Part shown: positions 1-11,116 of the stretch, one piece after another
Numbering within the stretch: the stretch's first letter is position 1
How the letters are laid out: the number at the start of each line of letters is the position of its first letter
Source: Deltaproteobacteria bacterium
GTDB taxonomy: Bacteria; Desulfobacterota; Syntrophia; Syntrophales; UBA2185
Direction of reading: 5' to 3'
Assembly: GCA_016874835.1 (NCBI GenBank)
Contig: VGTB01000010.1
Location: 1-35,455 of the forward strand
DNA: 35,455 nt
Program-made: the position numbers and the translations under genes
The notes under the pieces: generated by a model
What the model was told of the DNA's origin: nothing
Seen by the model: only the letters and a program-made list of their open reading frames with translations
Databases searched by the model: none

Positions 1-159
1 CACCCCGGGATGGAATTTCATATAAGCCTCCAATGTTACCTGAGCCACAGGAAGGACAGTTGTCGATCCTTTGATCACGACATTTTGACCCGCAAAGGCG
101 AAGCCCGTACCAGCAAGCAGAGTCAGTACTATCACAAATGTTATTCCCGTTTTTTTCAT
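1..159 (-). CDS. PstS-like phosphate ABC transporter substrate-binding protein (N-terminal fragment, cut by window edge)
   Basis: Fifty-three codons are readable from an ATG at 159 down to the left edge with no stop. The first ~23 residues form a classic signal peptide (MKKTG, then a hydrophobic run ending FAFA). The mature start contains KGSTTVLPVAQ followed by AYMKFHPGV, which matches the opening strand and phosphate-loop region of the PstS family of periplasmic phosphate binders. A GGAGG Shine-Dalgarno lies 7-8 bases before the ATG. The protein would be exported and deliver phosphate to a PstCAB permease, which would lie beyond the window. A Pho-box-like repeat sits upstream at 203-220, and a Pit transporter plus phoB lie nearby, which fits phosphate. 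Related PBP-like domain proteins bind other anions, so the substrate is inferred. Confidence 0.8.
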   Translation of the reverse strand, partial: MKKTGITFVIVLTLLAGTGFAFAGQNVVIKGSTTVLPVAQVTLEAYMKFHPGV

Positions 160-202
160 ACAGTTCCTCCAGTATTTTTTGAGTGTTATGTACAAAATAA
201 TT

Positions 203-220
203 GTTGCATTACGATGACAG
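203..220 (-). promoter_or_regulatory. Putative Pho box upstream of the PstS-like gene
   Basis: Read on the minus strand the sequence is CTGTCATCGTAATGCAAC: a perfect CTGTCAT half-site, 4 bases, then ATGCAAC (5 of 7 against CTGTAAC). This is the two 7-mers at 11-base periodicity expected for PhoB. It ends 43 bases before the ATG at 159. About 10 bases further on lies a TACATAAC stretch that could hold the -10 element. The second half-site is weak, so this is less certain than the box at 374-391. Confidence 0.5.
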
Positions 221-373
221 TTTCATGAAGTTACTGTGAATGCAGAATATCCTGTCATCTTTGACTGCAATCTCATCTCCATTTTACGTATTCCCCAGAA
301 AGTGTATAGCTATGGAACGTCAATCGCAACCGAATAAAAGCCACATAAAGTCGTTTATAATATTTTCATACCC

Positions 374-391
374 CTGTCATCGATGTGTAAC
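374..391 (+). promoter_or_regulatory. Pho box and -10 element of the pit promoter
   Basis: The sequence CTGTCATCGATGTGTAAC consists of a perfect CTGTCAT half-site, a 4-base spacer and GTGTAAC (6 of 7 against CTGTAAC), so the half-sites repeat every 11 bases as in PhoB operators. Exactly 10 bases after its end lies TACACT (402-407), 4 of 6 to the -10 consensus. That is the standard layout of a PhoB-activated promoter in which the box replaces the -35. The encoded PhoB-like regulator at 2447-3148 is the obvious ligand. Confidence 0.75.
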
Positions 392-606
392 AAACTTCTG
401 ATACACTCTACAGATAAGGTCGCAATATGGAAAAATCACGCGTCCTGTTTATAAACGTATTAACAAAAGAAACAAGCGTGCTTCCAAGCCGATAATCGCT
501 CCTTGACACTCATCAGAGAACCGTGATAGAGGTCGCGCGCATATCTCCGAAGGGTTCTATTGATGCAGATGATGCCCCCAAAACAATGTTGTGATTGATC
601 GAAAAT

Positions 607-1608
607 ATGGAAATCTCTCCTCTCATCTCCGTGATCGTCATTGTCTTCATCGCCCTCATCTTTGATTTTATTAACGGTTTTCACGACGCCGCAAACTCAA
701 TAGCCACGATCGTTTCGACCCGTGTGCTGAAGCCCCACCATGCCGTCATATGGGCAGCCTTTTTCAACTTCGTGGCTGTCTTTTTTATCGGTGTACAGGT
801 CGCAAAAACCGTCGGTACGGGGATTATAAACCCCGCGATTGTGGATAATGTTCTTATCTTCTCCGCGTTAGCCGGAGCGATCACATGGAATCTCATTACC
901 TGGTGGCTGGGTATTCCCAGCAGTTCGTCCCATGCCCTTATCGGCGGTCTCATCGGGGCGGGTCTCGTGAAAGGGGGAACTAAGGTTCTCATCTGGAAGG
1001 GAATTATCAAGACCGCGAGTTTTATTATTCTTTCTCCATTAATCGGCCTGATCATTGGATTATTGCTAATGATACTCACCCTGAATTTATCCCGATATAC
1101 TTCAGTGCATACTGCGGATACATTGTTCAGGAGGTTTCAATTGTTTTCGGCGGCCATATTCAGTATAAGCCACGGCATGAACGACGCGCAGAAGACAATG
1201 GGTATAATTGCCATCGTCCTTTTCAGCGGTGGTTATCTGGGTTCCACTTTCTACGTCCCCTATTGGGTTGAGTTCACCTGCTATCTGGTCATTGCCCTGG
1301 GAACCATGGCAGGGGGATGGAGGATTGTCAAAACGATGGGAACGAAGATTACAAAACTTCAACCCATGGGAGGTTTCTGCGCAGAAACTGCGGCCGCCGT
1401 ATCCATAATCGGTGCTACTGTCGCGGGTATCCCGGTGAGTACAACCCATACAATCACGGGAGCAATTATGGGGGTAGGGGCTACAAAGCGGTTGACAGCC
1501 GTCCGCTGGGGGATTGCGAAAAATATTATCTGGGCCTGGATTCTCACCATACCGATTTGTGGACAAATCTCAGCTGCCGTCTACCTGCTGCTGCTCGCTT
1601 TCCGGTAA
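607..1608 (+). CDS. pit: Pit-family inorganic phosphate transporter
   Basis: This is a low-affinity, ion-coupled phosphate permease of the inner membrane (PiT family), 333 residues and multi-spanning. Both inverted-repeat signature regions are present: FINGFHDAANSIAT near residues 21-34 and SHGMNDAQKTMG in the second half. Each has its serine-rich partner, IPSSSSHALIGGLIGAG and VSTTHTITGAIMGVGA. The ATG at 607 was chosen over a TTG at 595 because family members begin right at the first helix; neither has a good Shine-Dalgarno. The usual DUF47/PhoU-like partner of bacterial pit genes is not adjacent. A Pho box with matching -10 lies upstream, so induction under phosphate limitation is likely, which is unusual for a low-affinity Pit system. 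Confidence 0.93.
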   Translation: MEISPLISVIVIVFIALIFDFINGFHDAANSIATIVSTRVLKPHHAVIWAAFFNFVAVFFIGVQVAKTVGTGIINPAIVDNVLIFSALAGAITWNLITWWLGIPSSSSHALIGGLIGAGLVKGGTKVLIWKGIIKTASFIILSPLIGLIIGLLLMILTLNLSRYTSVHTADTLFRRFQLFSAAIFSISHGMNDAQKTMGIIAIVLFSGGYLGSTFYVPYWVEFTCYLVIALGTMAGGWRIVKTMGTKITKLQPMGGFCAETAAAVSIIGATVAGIPVSTTHTITGAIMGVGATKRLTAVRWGIAKNIIWAWILTIPICGQISAAVYLLLLAFR

Positions 1609-1771
1609 ATGGTTGCAATAAGAAGATTGTATTGAGGTTTCGATTGAATTAGTCTATAAATCCACTCGGTGTTTTTTATGCAGACATTGAAAATTACCTT
1701 GCCAGGATTTGTTCCACTTATCACACTGCCATTAAATGTGAACAGATTTTTTGTATAAGAGGGTTGCCATC

Positions 1772-2350
1772 ATGAGAGTGAGAAACTTTTTATTTTTAAA
1801 GGTATTTGCTTCCTATCTCGTCCTTGTCCTACTGGCAATTGTGGTCCTGGATTTTTTTCTGACCCCGAAAATCCGGGACGTTATGACACAAAGTATCGAG
1901 GACGACATGTTCCACATTGCACAAATCATTACCCTTATGCCCAGAAGCGACATTGAAAAAAAAGTCCCGGAAATTGCCGGGCAGACGAATTTACGGGTAA
2001 CACTCATCGACAGGGTGGGCAGGGTGATATCGGATTCCCAGGGTGATGCAAAGCAAATGGATAATCACCTGAACCGTCCCGAGATCCAGCAAGCGAAAAC
2101 AGAAGGGCGTGGGAAAACCTCCAGATTCAGTGTGACTCTCCAGGAAAGCATGCTCTATATTGCCCTTCCCCTGAAAGAAAATACCGAGGTAAAGGGGTAT
2201 ATCCGACTGTCTCGTCCTCTTGTAAAAGTGAGGAAGTCGATCGATCATCTGTATCAGGCAATACACCTGACGCTCTTCATTATCGCTCTTCCTTCACTCC
2301 TTCTTGCCTTTCTCTTTTCGAGAGCTATCGTTACCCGATTTATGGGCTGA
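1772..2350 (+). pseudogene. phoR: Truncated PhoR-type sensor kinase: sensor half only, no kinase domains
   Basis: The 192-residue product has a membrane segment at ~11-30, an extracytoplasmic sensor region at ~31-163 (TNLRVTLIDRVGRVISDS is typical of the PhoR Cache-like domain) and a second membrane segment at ~164-185. It stops at FSRAIVTRFMG, exactly where PhoR enters its HAMP linker. No HAMP, PAS, HisKA or HATPase domain follows in any frame before the convergent phoB. An AGAGGG Shine-Dalgarno supports ATG 1772 over TTG 1751. Intact phoR normally follows phoB on the same strand; here the fragment points the opposite way, so a deletion or inversion end-point is likely. It cannot phosphorylate PhoB. 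It might survive as a membrane decoy, but a remnant is the simpler view. Confidence 0.8.
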
Positions 2351-2446
2351 CAGGCTCTGTGAAAAGGGCATGCAGGCACTAAAGGATAAGGTAAGATGAA
2401 GTACAGAAGAAAACGGAAAAACGGTGAGAGTTTTTATAAAGCAATG

Positions 2447-3148
2447 TTACTTCAGGTCGGCAAATTTATACCCGATGCCTCTGACGGTGAGGATATACTG
2501 GGGCTTGTCTTTGTTTTTTTCGATCGCTGCCCGTAGACGGCTGATATGAACATCCACCGTTCTGGGTTCGACAAAGGTCTCATCTCCCCAGACATAATCG
2601 AGGAGTTGATCCCTGGTGTAAACCCTGCCGGGGTGTTGTGTCAGGAACCGCAACAGTTTTAATTCTGTCGGCCCCATGTCGACCCTGTTGCCGTCCACAG
2701 TAACTTCGTACGTCCCATAATCAATGTGGAGCCCCCCGAATCTGAACGTCTCTGCTTTCCCGGGTCCCAGACGTAATTCCGACCTCCGCAGAACCGCCCG
2801 CACCCGTGCCACGAGTTCCCTGACACTGAAGGGTTTAGTGATGTAATCATCCGCCCCCATCTCAAGGCCAACTATCTTATCCACCTGATCACCCTTCGCT
2901 GTGAGCATGATGATGGGAAGCGTTTCCGTTTCCGGATTTTTCCGGATAAATTTGCACACCTCAAGCCCCCTCGTGCCGGGCAACATCAAATCCAGAACTA
3001 TCAGGTGAGGTTTTCTGGTCTTCACCATTTCGAGGGCACTCTCTCCATCATAGACCTTGATTACACCGAAGCCCTCTTTTTCAAGATTATACGCGATCAG
3101 ATCGACGATATCTTTTTCGTCATCGACAACAAGAACTGTTCTCTTCAT
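2447..3148 (-). CDS. phoB: PhoB-family response regulator (OmpR/PhoB winged helix)
   Basis: The 233-residue protein has a receiver domain (1-120) with acidic pocket D9/D10, phospho-acceptor D53 (VLDLMLPG), T83 (MLTAKG) and K105 (TKPF). A C-terminal OmpR-type winged helix (~135-230) contains RDQLLDYVWGDETFVEPRTVDVHISRLR in two recognisable pieces. It should bind Pho boxes and activate phosphate-scavenging genes, two candidate targets lying at the left end of the window. It is the second gene of a minus-strand pair: its ATG is 9 bases after the radA stop. The expected partner kinase is missing; only a truncated, convergent PhoR fragment remains nearby. Assignment to PhoB rather than another OmpR-family member rests on similarity plus this context. 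Confidence 0.88.
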   Translation of the reverse strand: MKRTVLVVDDEKDIVDLIAYNLEKEGFGVIKVYDGESALEMVKTRKPHLIVLDLMLPGTRGLEVCKFIRKNPETETLPIIMLTAKGDQVDKIVGLEMGADDYITKPFSVRELVARVRAVLRRSELRLGPGKAETFRFGGLHIDYGTYEVTVDGNRVDMGPTELKLLRFLTQHPGRVYTRDQLLDYVWGDETFVEPRTVDVHISRLRAAIEKNKDKPQYILTVRGIGYKFADLK

Positions 3149-3157
3149 ACAGACGGG

Positions 3158-4516
3158 CTAAAACAGATATTCCAAAAGCTTTTTGATGCTGCTTACACTG
3201 ATGCACTCTATTTTCCCCTTCGGGGTTTCACTCCTTGAGTGTACGTGGGGAAGAATGCAACGCCTGAAGCCCATGCGGGCCGCTTCCTTGATCCTGGTTT
3301 CCATCTGGGAGATCCCTCTCACTTCACCGGTAAGTCCTACCTCGCCGAATACCACTGTTCCCGCATCAACCGGTCGATCGAGAAAACTCGATGCCATGGA
3401 AGAAACGATCCCTAAATCAATGGCCGGTTCATCGACCTTCATGCCCCCCGCCACGTTGATAAAAATGTCATGGCCGCCCAGCCGGAACCCGCATATCTTG
3501 TCCATGACTGCAGCAATCAGGGAGACCCTGTTGTGATCGACCCCGATGGTTGTTCTCCGGGGCATCCCCAGAGTCGTCGGACTGACAAGAGACTGGATTT
3601 CAATGAGTATCGGCCTTGTTCCCTCCATACTCGGAACCACCACGGAACCTGCCGCACCTTCGGGTCTCTCCGTCAGGAAAAACGCAGAGGGATTTGATAC
3701 CTCATTCAGTCCATTATCCCGCATTTCAAACACACCGATCTCATTGGTCGGCCCGAACCTGTTTTTCATCGCCCTCACAATCCGATACGCGTGCCCCGAA
3801 TCTCCCTCAAAATAGAGAACAGTGTCGACCATGTGTTCCAGAACCTTGGGGCCTGCGATCGACCCGTCCTTGGTTACGTGCCCCACCAGAAAAATGGGGA
3901 TCCCTGTCTTTTTCGACAGGAGAATAAGCCTCGCCGATGACTCCCTGACCTGTCCCACACTTCCGGGTGCGGATGCAAGTTCCGATGAAAAGACCGTCTG
4001 AATCGAGTCAATCACCACGGCTCCCGGCAGCAATCCCTTGATGTGTTTGACAATATTATCCAGATCGATTTCGACAAGAATGAAAAGATTTTCCGATACG
4101 GCACCCACGCGTTTTCCCCGCAGCTTTATCTGCTTCGCCGATTCCTCACCGGAGACATAGAGGACATGTAACCCTTTTTGGGCAAGATTCTGGAGCACCT
4201 GAAGGAGCAGGGTCGATTTTCCTATTCCGGGATCACCGCCTACCAGCGTAACCGACCCATTGACAATCCCTCCCCCCAGCACTCTGTCCACCTCCGCAAT
4301 CCCGGTGGTGATGCGTTCTTTCTCATCGGCACGGATCTTTTCAATGGACAGGGGGGATTCATCAAATTGTATGTCAGAGAGAGCCGACCGATCATGAGTT
4401 CTGAGTTCCTCCTCCACAAACCGGTTCCACCCACCACAGGAGGGACACTTCCCCAGCCATTTTGGTGACTGATGTCCACAGTCCTGACAGAAAAAAGTGG
4501 TTTTAACCTTTTTCAC
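3158..4516 (-). CDS. radA: DNA repair protein RadA (Sms)
   Basis: RadA is a RecA-like, Lon-like ATPase that promotes branch migration during recombinational repair. The 452-residue length is normal. An N-terminal zinc finger has C10, C13, C24 and C27. The Walker A is GDPGIGKST around 94-102, with the downstream hydrophobic Walker B VVIDSIQT. The RadA-specific KNRFG motif is visible (MKNRFGPTNEIG), followed by the Lon-type C-terminal domain. The start is GTG at 4516 with GGGAG about 10 bases upstream. phoB follows 9 bases after the stop, so the two are probably co-transcribed; the pairing has no obvious functional meaning. Confidence 0.96.
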   Translation of the reverse strand: MKKVKTTFFCQDCGHQSPKWLGKCPSCGGWNRFVEEELRTHDRSALSDIQFDESPLSIEKIRADEKERITTGIAEVDRVLGGGIVNGSVTLVGGDPGIGKSTLLLQVLQNLAQKGLHVLYVSGEESAKQIKLRGKRVGAVSENLFILVEIDLDNIVKHIKGLLPGAVVIDSIQTVFSSELASAPGSVGQVRESSARLILLSKKTGIPIFLVGHVTKDGSIAGPKVLEHMVDTVLYFEGDSGHAYRIVRAMKNRFGPTNEIGVFEMRDNGLNEVSNPSAFFLTERPEGAAGSVVVPSMEGTRPILIEIQSLVSPTTLGMPRRTTIGVDHNRVSLIAAVMDKICGFRLGGHDIFINVAGGMKVDEPAIDLGIVSSMASSFLDRPVDAGTVVFGEVGLTGEVRGISQMETRIKEAARMGFRRCILPHVHSRSETPKGKIECISVSSIKKLLEYLF

Positions 4517-4656
4517 CTTTATACATCTCCCGGTAAATGATAGTGGAACATATTTCTTTTTTCCATTACAGTCAACTCATATCCAAAATGACTTGAGTAA
4601 TCATTTTAATGCTGATATATTTCCCCCCCTGTGAAAAAACTCAGGAGAAATGACAT

Positions 4657-5784
4657 ATGCATAACCCCAATTTCAGCTCCGGTCCCTGCAGCAAAAGACC
4701 GAATTGGAACCTGGATGCACTCAAGGACGCACCCGTAGGGCGGTCCCATCGATCTTCGCTGGGCAAGAAGAAACTGGCAAAGGCCATCGCCGAAAGTAAA
4801 GAAATCCTAAGAATCCCCGAGGAGTACCTCGTGGGAATCTTCCCCGGATCGGACACCGGCGCTTTTGAGGCGGCTATGTGGACCCTCCTGGGGCCACGGC
4901 CTGTTACCGTACTGGTGTGGGAAAGCTTCTCCGAGGGGTGGGCCACGGATATTACAAAACAGCTTCATCTCAACCCAACTATCCTCAATGCTGACTACGG
5001 AAAAATCCCCGATCTCAACGCTGTTGACTGGTCGAATGACGTTGTCTTTGTGGCAAACGGTACCACGAGCGGCGTCAAAATCCCCGACTGGGAGTGGATC
5101 CCGAAAGACCGGGAGGGATTGTCCCTCTGCGATGCCACCAGTGCCGTCTTTGCCATGGAGGTGGACTGGTACAAAGTCGATGTCCTCACCTATTCCTGGC
5201 AGAAATGTTTAGGCGGTGAGGCAGCCCACGGTATGCTCATCCTCAGTCCCGGGGCCGTAAATCGCATCGAATCCTACGATCCTCCGTGGCCTCTTCCCAA
5301 AATATTCCGCATGAAAAAAGGCGGGAAAATCAACAGGGCTATTTTCGAAGGAGACACCATCAATACCCCTTCCATGCTCTGCGTGGAAGACTATCTGGAT
5401 GCCCTCGCCTGGGCGAAAGAAATCGGTCTGGAAGGACTCATCGCAAGGAGCAGAGCAAACTTAGAGGTAATCGAACAATGGGTGGAAAAAAACGACTGGA
5501 TCGATTTCCTTGCTTCATCCAGAGATATCCGATCGAATACTTCCGTGTGTCTGTCCGTGATCAGCGATAAAATAAGGGTATTACCGAAGGAGGGACAGGC
5601 GAAATTTCTCAAGAGCATTGCGGGGGATCTGAGCAAGAAAAATACCGCCCACGACGTGAATTCATACAAAGATGCCCCCCCGGGATTCCGCTTCTGGTGC
5701 GGCCCGACGATTGAACCGGACGACATAAAGGCGGCTCTTGTGGAACTCGAGAGGGTATATCACGAAAAAATCAAGGAACTGTGA
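4657..5784 (+). CDS. serC: Phosphoserine aminotransferase (SerC, archaeal/alternative type)
   Basis: This PLP enzyme converts 3-phosphohydroxypyruvate plus glutamate to phosphoserine, the second step of serine synthesis. It has 375 residues and a class-V fold. The PLP lysine is K183 in SYSWQKCLGGEAAHG, and D159 (CDATSAVFAM) would hold the pyridine nitrogen. The early FSSGPCSKRP and GRSHRS motifs bind the phosphate. It resembles the form found in methanogens and some anaerobes rather than E. coli SerC. An AGGAG lies 9 bases before ATG 4657. serA follows after 51 bases, giving a compact serine operon with purA next. Confidence is high on function because of the serA neighbour. Confidence 0.92.
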   Translation: MHNPNFSSGPCSKRPNWNLDALKDAPVGRSHRSSLGKKKLAKAIAESKEILRIPEEYLVGIFPGSDTGAFEAAMWTLLGPRPVTVLVWESFSEGWATDITKQLHLNPTILNADYGKIPDLNAVDWSNDVVFVANGTTSGVKIPDWEWIPKDREGLSLCDATSAVFAMEVDWYKVDVLTYSWQKCLGGEAAHGMLILSPGAVNRIESYDPPWPLPKIFRMKKGGKINRAIFEGDTINTPSMLCVEDYLDALAWAKEIGLEGLIARSRANLEVIEQWVEKNDWIDFLASSRDIRSNTSVCLSVISDKIRVLPKEGQAKFLKSIAGDLSKKNTAHDVNSYKDAPPGFRFWCGPTIEPDDIKAALVELERVYHEKIKEL

Positions 5785-5835
5785 TCTCAGTTACAAACCA
5801 CAGTAACATCAGATTGATTCAGGAGGACCATTTCA

Positions 5836-8735
<2,900 letters not shown>

Positions 8736-8744
8736 CCTTTTTTC

Positions 8745-8774
8745 TTGACAACTTACGACCCTTCTTAGTAATAG
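8745..8774 (+). promoter_or_regulatory. Likely sigma-70 promoter of tRNA-Lys
   Basis: A perfect -35 TTGACA (8745-8750) is followed after 18 bases by a weak -10 TAATAG (8769-8774). Transcription would start around 8781, about 20 bases before the mature tRNA end. The -10 is poor, so spacing and exact position are uncertain. Confidence 0.5.
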
Positions 8775-8801
8775 GGCACGCTTCAAAAATATCTTATGGA
8801 T

Positions 8802-8877
8802 GGGCCGTTAGCTCAGGCGGTAGAGCAGCGGACTTTTAATCCGTTGGTCACGAGTTCGATTCTCGTACGGCCCACCA
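8802..8877 (+). tRNA. tRNA-Lys (anticodon UUU)
   Basis: The 76-base cloverleaf has a perfect acceptor stem GGGCCGT (8802-8808) pairing with ACGGCCC (8867-8873). The discriminator is A8874 and CCA is encoded at 8875-8877. The D-arm is GCTC-AGGCGGTA-GAGC. The anticodon loop CTTTTAA (8833-8839) carries TTT at 8835-8837, and the T-arm contains GTTCGATTC. It stands alone between purA and a TPR gene. Confidence 0.98.
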
Positions 8878-9048
8878 GGATAAATCAGTTAAACGCATCA
8901 CGATTTACCTTGATATTCATTAATGTTTTATTTATCCTGCCCGACGTAAGATGTCCTTCTCGCTCTCAAATATCCATAATACTTTATCAGTGTTACCTGA
9001 GGGACTTTTCACACGAGCGATTATTGAACAAAAGAGTGTAATCAGAGG

Positions 9049-9693
9049 ATGAATCCTTTTTTCCAGCGAGACGTATATATTTATATACTGCTGCTTGCGT
9101 TCATAATGCCCGTATTCGGCTATCTCACCGATTTCGTCTATCGTACGGGTCCCGTGGTTTTTGTCGCATGTACCCTTATCGGAATCCTTCTCTTCATCTG
9201 GGGTTTTGTTGAATACAGAAAAGCGAAAGGCAAGAAAGAACCGAGAGCTGTGGACTGGATCAGCAAGGGCTGTACATTCCAGATCGCGGGAAACCATCAG
9301 GAGGCAATTATTGCCTTCACCAGAGCTTCAGCTATGGAGCCTAACGCCGCGATCGCGTTTTACGCGCGGGGGCAAAGCTATTGGGAACTGGGAAACGTCG
9401 ATCAGGCAATAAAGGATTTCGATCGGGCTATTGCACTGAATCCCAGATTTGCAGAGGCTTACGAGAGGCGCGGCGTTTCCCACACACGGATTGACAAGTA
9501 CGAGCAGGCCATAAAGGATTTCGACATGGCGATCACGCTAAATCCCAAACTTGCGGTTGCATACAGCAATCGCGGGACTGCTCATGAAAAACTGGGAAAC
9601 CCCGAACAGGCCATAAAGGACGCTCAGGCAGCCGCCCAGTTGGGACATGATGGGGCGCAAAAGCTTCTCAAAGAAAAAAGAATTCGATGGTAA
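9049..9693 (+). CDS. Membrane-anchored tetratricopeptide repeat protein
   Basis: The 214-residue product has two membrane segments at ~9-29 and ~35-55, then four consecutive TPR units (about 67-100, 101-134, 135-168, 169-201) with the expected W/G/Y/A/P spacing, for example YWELGNVDQAIKDFDRAIALNP. The repeats would form a protein-binding superhelix, most likely on the cytoplasmic face. No catalytic motif is present and the neighbours (tRNA-Lys, pfkA) give no functional hint. An AGAGG lies almost against the ATG, so translation initiation may be weak. The specific partner is unknown. Confidence 0.85.
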   Translation: MNPFFQRDVYIYILLLAFIMPVFGYLTDFVYRTGPVVFVACTLIGILLFIWGFVEYRKAKGKKEPRAVDWISKGCTFQIAGNHQEAIIAFTRASAMEPNAAIAFYARGQSYWELGNVDQAIKDFDRAIALNPRFAEAYERRGVSHTRIDKYEQAIKDFDMAITLNPKLAVAYSNRGTAHEKLGNPEQAIKDAQAAAQLGHDGAQKLLKEKRIRW

Positions 9694-9788
9694 ATCTCCC
9701 ACTTCTCCATCGAGGTGGATCTCCCGCCGGCTTACCCTTGAACCCCCGACAGGATCAGTTCAAAATCCGCACATATAAAAGACCACAT

Positions 9789-10883
9789 TTAATCACCGAG
9801 GGATATGCCAATCTCTCTCGCTGTCTTGATGGTATCGCTGTTAAGGGGAACATTTTTTATCTGTCCGATCACTTTTTCCAGAGGAACCGCCTTCACGTGA
9901 GGCGGGTCCAGAGCCACCATGATCCCGAACTTCCGTTCCTCAACCATGCGCACGGCGGCCGCACCGAAACGGAGCGCTATCAGCCGATCAAAAGTTGTGG
10001 GAGCCCCGCCGCGTTGAAGATGACCAAGAACGATGGAACGCGTCTCTTTCCCTGTTCTCTGTGCGATTTCCTTTGCCAGATATTCAGCGATACCTCCCAG
10101 GACAACGTGCTGGCGCCCGACCTCCCCCTTGCCTTTGTCAATAGCCCGCCCACCTTCAGGTACCGCACCTTCCGCAACAACAACTATCGCGTATCGCTGC
10201 CCGCGAATCACCGACTCCATAATGTGATCACAGACCTTATCGATATGAAAGGGAATCTCCGGGATGAGAATGACATCCGCCGAACCGGACAAACCACTGT
10301 TGAGTGCGATCCAGCCCGCGTTACGACCCATTACCTCGACCACCATGACCCGTTCATGTGATTTTGCGGTGGAATGAAGGCGATCGATCGCCTCCGTGGC
10401 AATACCCACGGCAGTGTCAAAACCGAATGTGATGACCGTCTGCTGGAGATCGTTATCGATCGTTTTGGGAACGCCGACGACCGGCATCCCTTTCTTGAAG
10501 AGATTGTATGCGATCTCGAGGCTCCCGTCTCCACCCACCGCGATGAGACAATCAAGGCGAAGCCGTTTAAAATTTTCGACAACCCTGTCCGACACATCCC
10601 GGATTTCAACCTCCCCTGCCATATTCGTCAGGGGCATCTGAAAAGGATTCCCCCGGTTGGTCGTCCCCAGGATTGTTCCTCCTATACTGGATATATGGCT
10701 GACCTTTTCGGGAGTTAAACGAATGACTTCATCAGTATTGAGAAGACCTGCATAACTGTTCTTGATGCCATACACTTCCCAGTTTCTATGGTAAGCAGCC
10801 ATAGTAACGGCCTCGATCACCGCATTAAGACCCGGTGCATCACCACCTCCCGTATTTATGGCAATTCTCATCTTTTTCTCCAC
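9789..10883 (-). CDS. pfkA: PfkA-type 6-phosphofructokinase, Gly104/Lys124 subtype
   Basis: It phosphorylates fructose 6-phosphate. Family motifs are intact: NTGGGDAPGLNAV at the start, VGGDGS, PKTIDND with the catalytic Asp, and EVMGRNAGW. In E. coli PfkA numbering, GGDGS gives Gly104 (typical of ATP users) while PKTIDND gives Lys124 (typical of pyrophosphate-type enzymes). That mixed pattern is known in group III enzymes, several of which use ATP; the donor should be tested. I chose GTG 10883 because AAGGAGG lies 5 bases upstream; this gives 364 residues. An ATG at 10871 (GGAG 6 bases upstream) is a close alternative. The frame is open to an ATG at 11000, but the extra ~39 residues do not belong to the family. 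Confidence 0.92.
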   Translation of the reverse strand: MEKKMRIAINTGGGDAPGLNAVIEAVTMAAYHRNWEVYGIKNSYAGLLNTDEVIRLTPEKVSHISSIGGTILGTTNRGNPFQMPLTNMAGEVEIRDVSDRVVENFKRLRLDCLIAVGGDGSLEIAYNLFKKGMPVVGVPKTIDNDLQQTVITFGFDTAVGIATEAIDRLHSTAKSHERVMVVEVMGRNAGWIALNSGLSGSADVILIPEIPFHIDKVCDHIMESVIRGQRYAIVVVAEGAVPEGGRAIDKGKGEVGRQHVVLGGIAEYLAKEIAQRTGKETRSIVLGHLQRGGAPTTFDRLIALRFGAAAVRMVEERKFGIMVALDPPHVKAVPLEKVIGQIKNVPLNSDTIKTAREIGISLGD

Positions 10884-11116
10884 TGCGTCCTCCTTCATGA
10901 AAAGGTAATCGTAAATACCCTCTGCGATCCGCACCACCGTATCTATATCACATTGCATTCGCAGGATCACTGAGAAAAATTTCAACAACATTCCCTTCAT
11001 ATCACATCCGACATCGCATCCATTGAGGAAAGTGCCTTTCCCGGCCGTGAAATGCCGGTTGCATTTTCGGCGTGATGCTATTATAGAGCAGTCGAGATTC
11101 TGGAAGGGGAATATAC

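Larger units (their letters stand above)
160..606. other. Divergent regulatory region between pstS-like and pit genes
   Basis: No convincing protein of normal size is encoded here. The region holds a Pho-box-like repeat facing each gene (203-220 minus, 374-391 plus). The pit side leaves a long leader of roughly 190 bases if transcription starts near 414. Within that leader an ATG at 427, preceded by AAGG, opens a 22-codon reading frame ending in TAA. It could be a leader peptide or chance. Confidence 0.5.

Noticed and set aside
8876-8939. 10-base inverted repeat CAGGATAAAT...ATTTATCCTG starting in the tRNA CCA end
   Set aside because: The 44-base loop and lack of an integrase or element boundary make an attachment site or terminator unlikely; probably chance.
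8796-9041. Plus-strand 81-codon frame beginning MDGPLAQAVEQRTFNPL
   Set aside because: It is a translation of the tRNA-Lys gene, a well-known spurious protein type.
9687-10361. Plus-strand 224-codon open frame
   Set aside because: It lies antisense to pfkA, whose motifs are intact; the product has no family features.
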